Source: Clostridium muellerianum (GTDB lineage: Bacteria; Bacillota; Clostridia; Clostridiales; Clostridiaceae). From it: a DNA stretch of 64,000 nucleotides. Every line of letters begins with the position of its first letter. The stretch's first letter is position 1. This document shows positions 61,980 through 64,000 of this stretch, piece by piece. The translations under genes and the position numbers were made by a program. The stretch spans positions 1 to 64,000 of the forward strand of contig NZ_JABBNI010000017.1 of NCBI RefSeq assembly GCF_012926525.1. Reading direction: 5' to 3'. Below the pieces are notes generated by a model. It was not told the DNA's origin. It worked only from the letters and a program-made list of their open reading frames with translations, and did not search any database.

Positions 61980-62038
61980 CATAATTTTATGATTCTTTTA
62001 TCTTTGTCATAACCTTCTCACTTGTCATAATTTTATGA
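61980..62038. promoter_or_regulatory. Two copies of a palindromic site upstream of the permease gene
   Basis: CATAATTTTATGA occurs at 61980-61992 and at 62026-62038. The core CATAA-TT-TTATG is an inverted repeat. A half site, TTGTCATAA, at 62004 matches 62022-62030. The positions (80-140 bases before the permease ATG on the minus strand) suit regulator binding. The rest of 62040-62520 is AT-rich with no gene seen. Confidence 0.45.
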
Positions 62039-62527
62039 AACTTATATTTCATACAGACAGTTTATTCATTATGTATTTTAAAGACAAACTTTCAAGTGTA
62101 ATTTTAGCCAACCTAATAAAAAATTTTCTTTATAGCACATAAAAAACATATAATGCTATATGCATGATTATATTAAGATAAAATCATTAATGTCATATTA
62201 AGAATAGACATAATAGCCAATTTTATCTAAAATTAAAATTTATATATTATTATCAATTTATATTTTTAATTTACACTGTATATACGCCTATTTTCACATT
62301 TTTGCTCCATATTATTCCTATCTGGTTTAAATGAAAAATATTTTTTAAGATAATAATCATTCTTTTATCTGATTTTTCAAAATATGATTTTTGATTCTGT
62401 TATGGTCTAAATGATATATTTTAAAATTTATTATAATATTTTTATATTTGACATGAAATTATATGAAAAATGTAAAAATATTTATACTTATTTCTGGACA
62501 TTTCTAATTCATGGAAATTAATACCTG

Positions 62528-62642
62528 CAGATCAGTAGGATGAAATATGAATAGGAATTTATAAATTGCAATGTAAAATATATAATAGAGATTGCCATTG
62601 TGTTTAAGATCAAATAAGCAATGATTTCTTAGGCATAGGATT
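62528..62642 (+). pseudogene. 3' relic of an ATPase/nuclease gene
   Basis: GATGAAATATGAATAGGAAT, TTATAAATTGCAATG, GCCATTGTGTTTAAGATC and AGCAATGATTTCTTAGGC align with the last 110 bases of the gene at 50217 (51785-51897), including CATAGGA after the stop, at about three-quarters identity but with stops in frame. The rest of that copy is gone. Confidence 0.75.
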
Positions 62643-62701
62643 GGATGAACACTGGATTCCAAGTATACAATATTTTAAAAGAAAAAGGGTTTGAATTACT
62701 T

Positions 62702-62861
62702 AGGCATATTCAAAAAAATAACAAGTCAGTATGTTAGTATATTTTGTGTCATACTGCGTCAACAGAACCCTTTGATAGAACAACTATCAGCGGAACCTGT
62801 TTCCTTGTCTGACACAAAATATACTAACATCTTTGACTTGCTATTTACTTTCATATGCCTT
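62702..62861. repeat. 160-bp long-hairpin element, copy 2
   Basis: It starts AGGCATATTC and ends CATATGCCTT. Arms 62702-62751 and 62810-62860 pair over about 50 bases with a few mismatches; the innermost pair is GTGTCA/TGACAC, which is better matched than in copy 1 (GCGTCA/CATGGC). The loop is identical to copy 1. Confidence 0.72.
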
Positions 62862-62885
62862 AATGAAAGTAATTTAAATGATAAG

Positions 62886-62958
62886 GATATGTTTTTATAA
62901 TTTTAAATAACTAATTTATAGGCTATAATACAATTAAGAAAATCATTATGGGAAAATC
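62886..62958 (+). repeat. ATPase/nuclease leader repeat, copy 4
   Basis: TTTTTATAATTTTAAATAAC, then TTTATAGGCTATAATACAAT and AATCATTATGGGAAAATCAA. It is the leader of the gene at 63174, separated from the ribosome site by the structured element B. Confidence 0.7.
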
Positions 62959-62963
62959 AAGTG

Positions 62964-63142
62964 ATTCTTAGACTCAGGTGGAGTTTGCCTGTGAGGAATA
63001 CCTTTTACCGGAGCAAGGCTCGTAAAATGCCATTTAGGCATTTTACCCAGCTGAGTCTTAGAAGAACTTATCCAGGCGCGTAGCAGTGCTTATCCCCCAC
63101 TTGAAGAAGGTGAGGGTATTAGCAATGGTAGCGATGGGATAA
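62964..63142 (+). ncRNA. Candidate structured element B
   Basis: A GC-richer block with nested hairpins: CTTAGACTCAG with CTGAGTCTTAG, inner GTAAAATGCC ATTTA GGCATTTTAC (perfect 10 bp), then TTATCCAGGCGCGTAGC, hairpin 2 (CACTT GAAG AAGGTG), GGGTATTAGCAAT, GGTAGCGAT and GGGATAA. TTATCC and GGATAA can pair. It shares its order and unpaired bases with element A (23975-24100, other strand). Compared with the leader copy at 60.4 kb, it is an insertion of about 180 bases between the -10 region and ribosome site of the ATPase/nuclease gene. Confidence 0.55.
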
Positions 63143-63173
63143 AAATGCCAATATAAAGAAGGAAGGTGCATTA

Positions 63174-64000
63174 ATGAAGAAAATACAAGTAGGAACATCA
63201 GATTTCAAAAAGTTAATAGAAGGAAATAACTATTTTGTAGACAAAAGTTTATTGATAAAGGAATTTATAGAAAATGGAGCAGATATAATATTGACACCAA
63301 GACCTAGAAGGTTTGGAAAGACATTAAATTTAAGTATGCTTAAATATTTTTTTGATATAAGAACTAAGGAAGAAACTAAAGATTTATTTAAAGGCTTAAA
63401 AATAGAAAAGGAAGAGGAAATAATGAAGCTGCAGGGAGAATATCCTGTTATTTTCATTACTTTTAAAAATCAAAAACATATATCCTTTGAAAACTTTGAG
63501 GATGGAATAAAAGTTCTATTATCAAATTTGTATAAAGAGCATGAATATTTGCTGGATAGTGATAAGTTAACTGAATTTGATAAAAATGATTTTAAAGAAA
63601 TAATTTCAAGAAAAGCTTCCATAGGAAATGTATCAGAGGCAATAAGCTCTCTTATGGGTTATATGAATAAGCATTATGGAAGAAAGGTAATGCTCTTTAT
63701 AGATGAGTATGATGTGCCAATTCAAGAAGGATATCTTAGAGGATACTACAATGAAATGATAGTTCTAATAAGAAATTTACTAACAGCGGCTTTAAAGGAT
63801 AATCCATATGCTGAAAAGTCATTAATAACAGGTATTCTTAGAGTTGCAAAGGAAAGTATTTTTTCTGGTTTAAATAACTTAAAAGTATATTCCATATTGA
63901 GCTTCAGATTTAACGATAAATTTGGGTTTACAGAAGAGGAAATGAAAGAGCTTGTAGAATATTATAATTTAGAAGACAGCATAGAAGAAATAAAAAATTG
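63174..64000 (+). CDS. AAA-ATPase_like/PDDEXK_9 protein, N-terminal part (runs off the window)
   Basis: The first 275 codons of a close paralogue of the 50217 gene: QVGTSDFKKLIEGNNYFVDK, Walker A TPRPRRFGKT, Walker B VMLFIDEYDVP and LITGILRVAKESIFSGLNN. The first 110 residues are nearly identical to that copy. Differences cluster around residues 115-160 and at the window end. GGAAGGTG precedes the ATG. The nuclease domain lies outside the window. Confidence 0.88.
   Translation, partial: MKKIQVGTSDFKKLIEGNNYFVDKSLLIKEFIENGADIILTPRPRRFGKTLNLSMLKYFFDIRTKEETKDLFKGLKIEKEEEIMKLQGEYPVIFITFKNQKHISFENFEDGIKVLLSNLYKEHEYLLDSDKLTEFDKNDFKEIISRKASIGNVSEAISSLMGYMNKHYGRKVMLFIDEYDVPIQEGYLRGYYNEMIVLIRNLLTAALKDNPYAEKSLITGILRVAKESIFSGLNNLKVYSILSFRFNDKFGFTEEEMKELVEYYNLEDSIEEIKN

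Noticed and set aside
62691-62900. Plus-strand 69-residue protein over the second 160-bp element
   Set aside because: Its sequence is the translated hairpin element; copy 1 does not keep the frame context.
1-64000. tRNA, rRNA, prophage or plasmid replication genes
   Set aside because: No cloverleaf-like CCA ends, rRNA motifs, phage structural genes or replication initiators were recognised on either strand.

Overview
The window looks like chromosome from a low-GC, anaerobic Firmicute, most likely Clostridium sensu stricto. This is inferred from the AT-rich base composition, GGAGG-type ribosome sites, U-tract terminators, a thioredoxin reductase with the hallmarks of the clostridial ferredoxin-dependent type, an EFR1-type flavodoxin/ferredoxin fusion, and multiple paralogues of AAA-ATPase/PD-(D/E)XK proteins. 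No rRNA, tRNA, CRISPR array, prophage or intact transposase was seen. Almost everything is accessory: transport, sensing, small enzymes, repeats and gene relics.

Layout. 0.1-7.8 kb: a heterodimeric ABC exporter, the thioredoxin-reductase-like flavoprotein, a Uma2-type gene, an SMR efflux pump with a MarR regulator, and a gutted MutS2-like gene. 7.8-19.2 kb: an unusual run of short, unrelated, co-oriented single genes (HIT, GNAT, PEBP, methyltransferases, DUF3795, hydrolases, NTF2-like, GrpB, TfoX, DUF3888). Their spacers reuse the same few repeats, and several genes are truncated at those repeats; this is the most interesting region. 19.2-24 kb: TetR with a membrane-anchored sugar-isomerase-like protein, SMI1/KNR4, an IS4-type relic, an EamA transporter divergent from an AraC regulator, and a candidate structured element.

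24.1-31 kb: a response regulator, two ABC transporters (BcrA-like and MacB/FtsX-like) and a histidine kinase, apparently one antimicrobial-peptide sensing and resistance locus. 31.2-38.7 kb: a small membrane protein, a chemoreceptor, a GNAT, a serine hydrolase and the TldD/TldE protease pair. 38.9-45 kb: SMI1/KNR4, a self-contained transcription unit for a 32-residue peptide, an AbrB-ABC operon, a candidate small RNA, a prolyl-aminopeptidase-like hydrolase and a LytTR-DUF3021 pair.

45-64 kb: two full-length ATPase/nuclease proteins and a third running off the end, a histidine phosphatase, EFR1 ferredoxin, HIT, a Nudix gene that seems to start at ATA, and a second BceRS-BceAB type locus with an S41 lipoprotein protease inside it. 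A membrane lipase-like protein and an amino acid permease follow. This part is threaded with repeats: leader copies of the ATPase/nuclease genes (one probably now serving the second BceRS operon), a 160-bp long-hairpin element in two copies, a 300-bp inverted-repeat element, and a second copy of the structured element inside an ATPase/nuclease leader.

The two Bce-like loci probably act in defence against peptide antibiotics. The ATPase/nuclease family shows gene birth and decay. The 7.8-19.2 kb array may be a cassette-like gene-acquisition region of an undescribed kind, although no recombinase is visible in the window.
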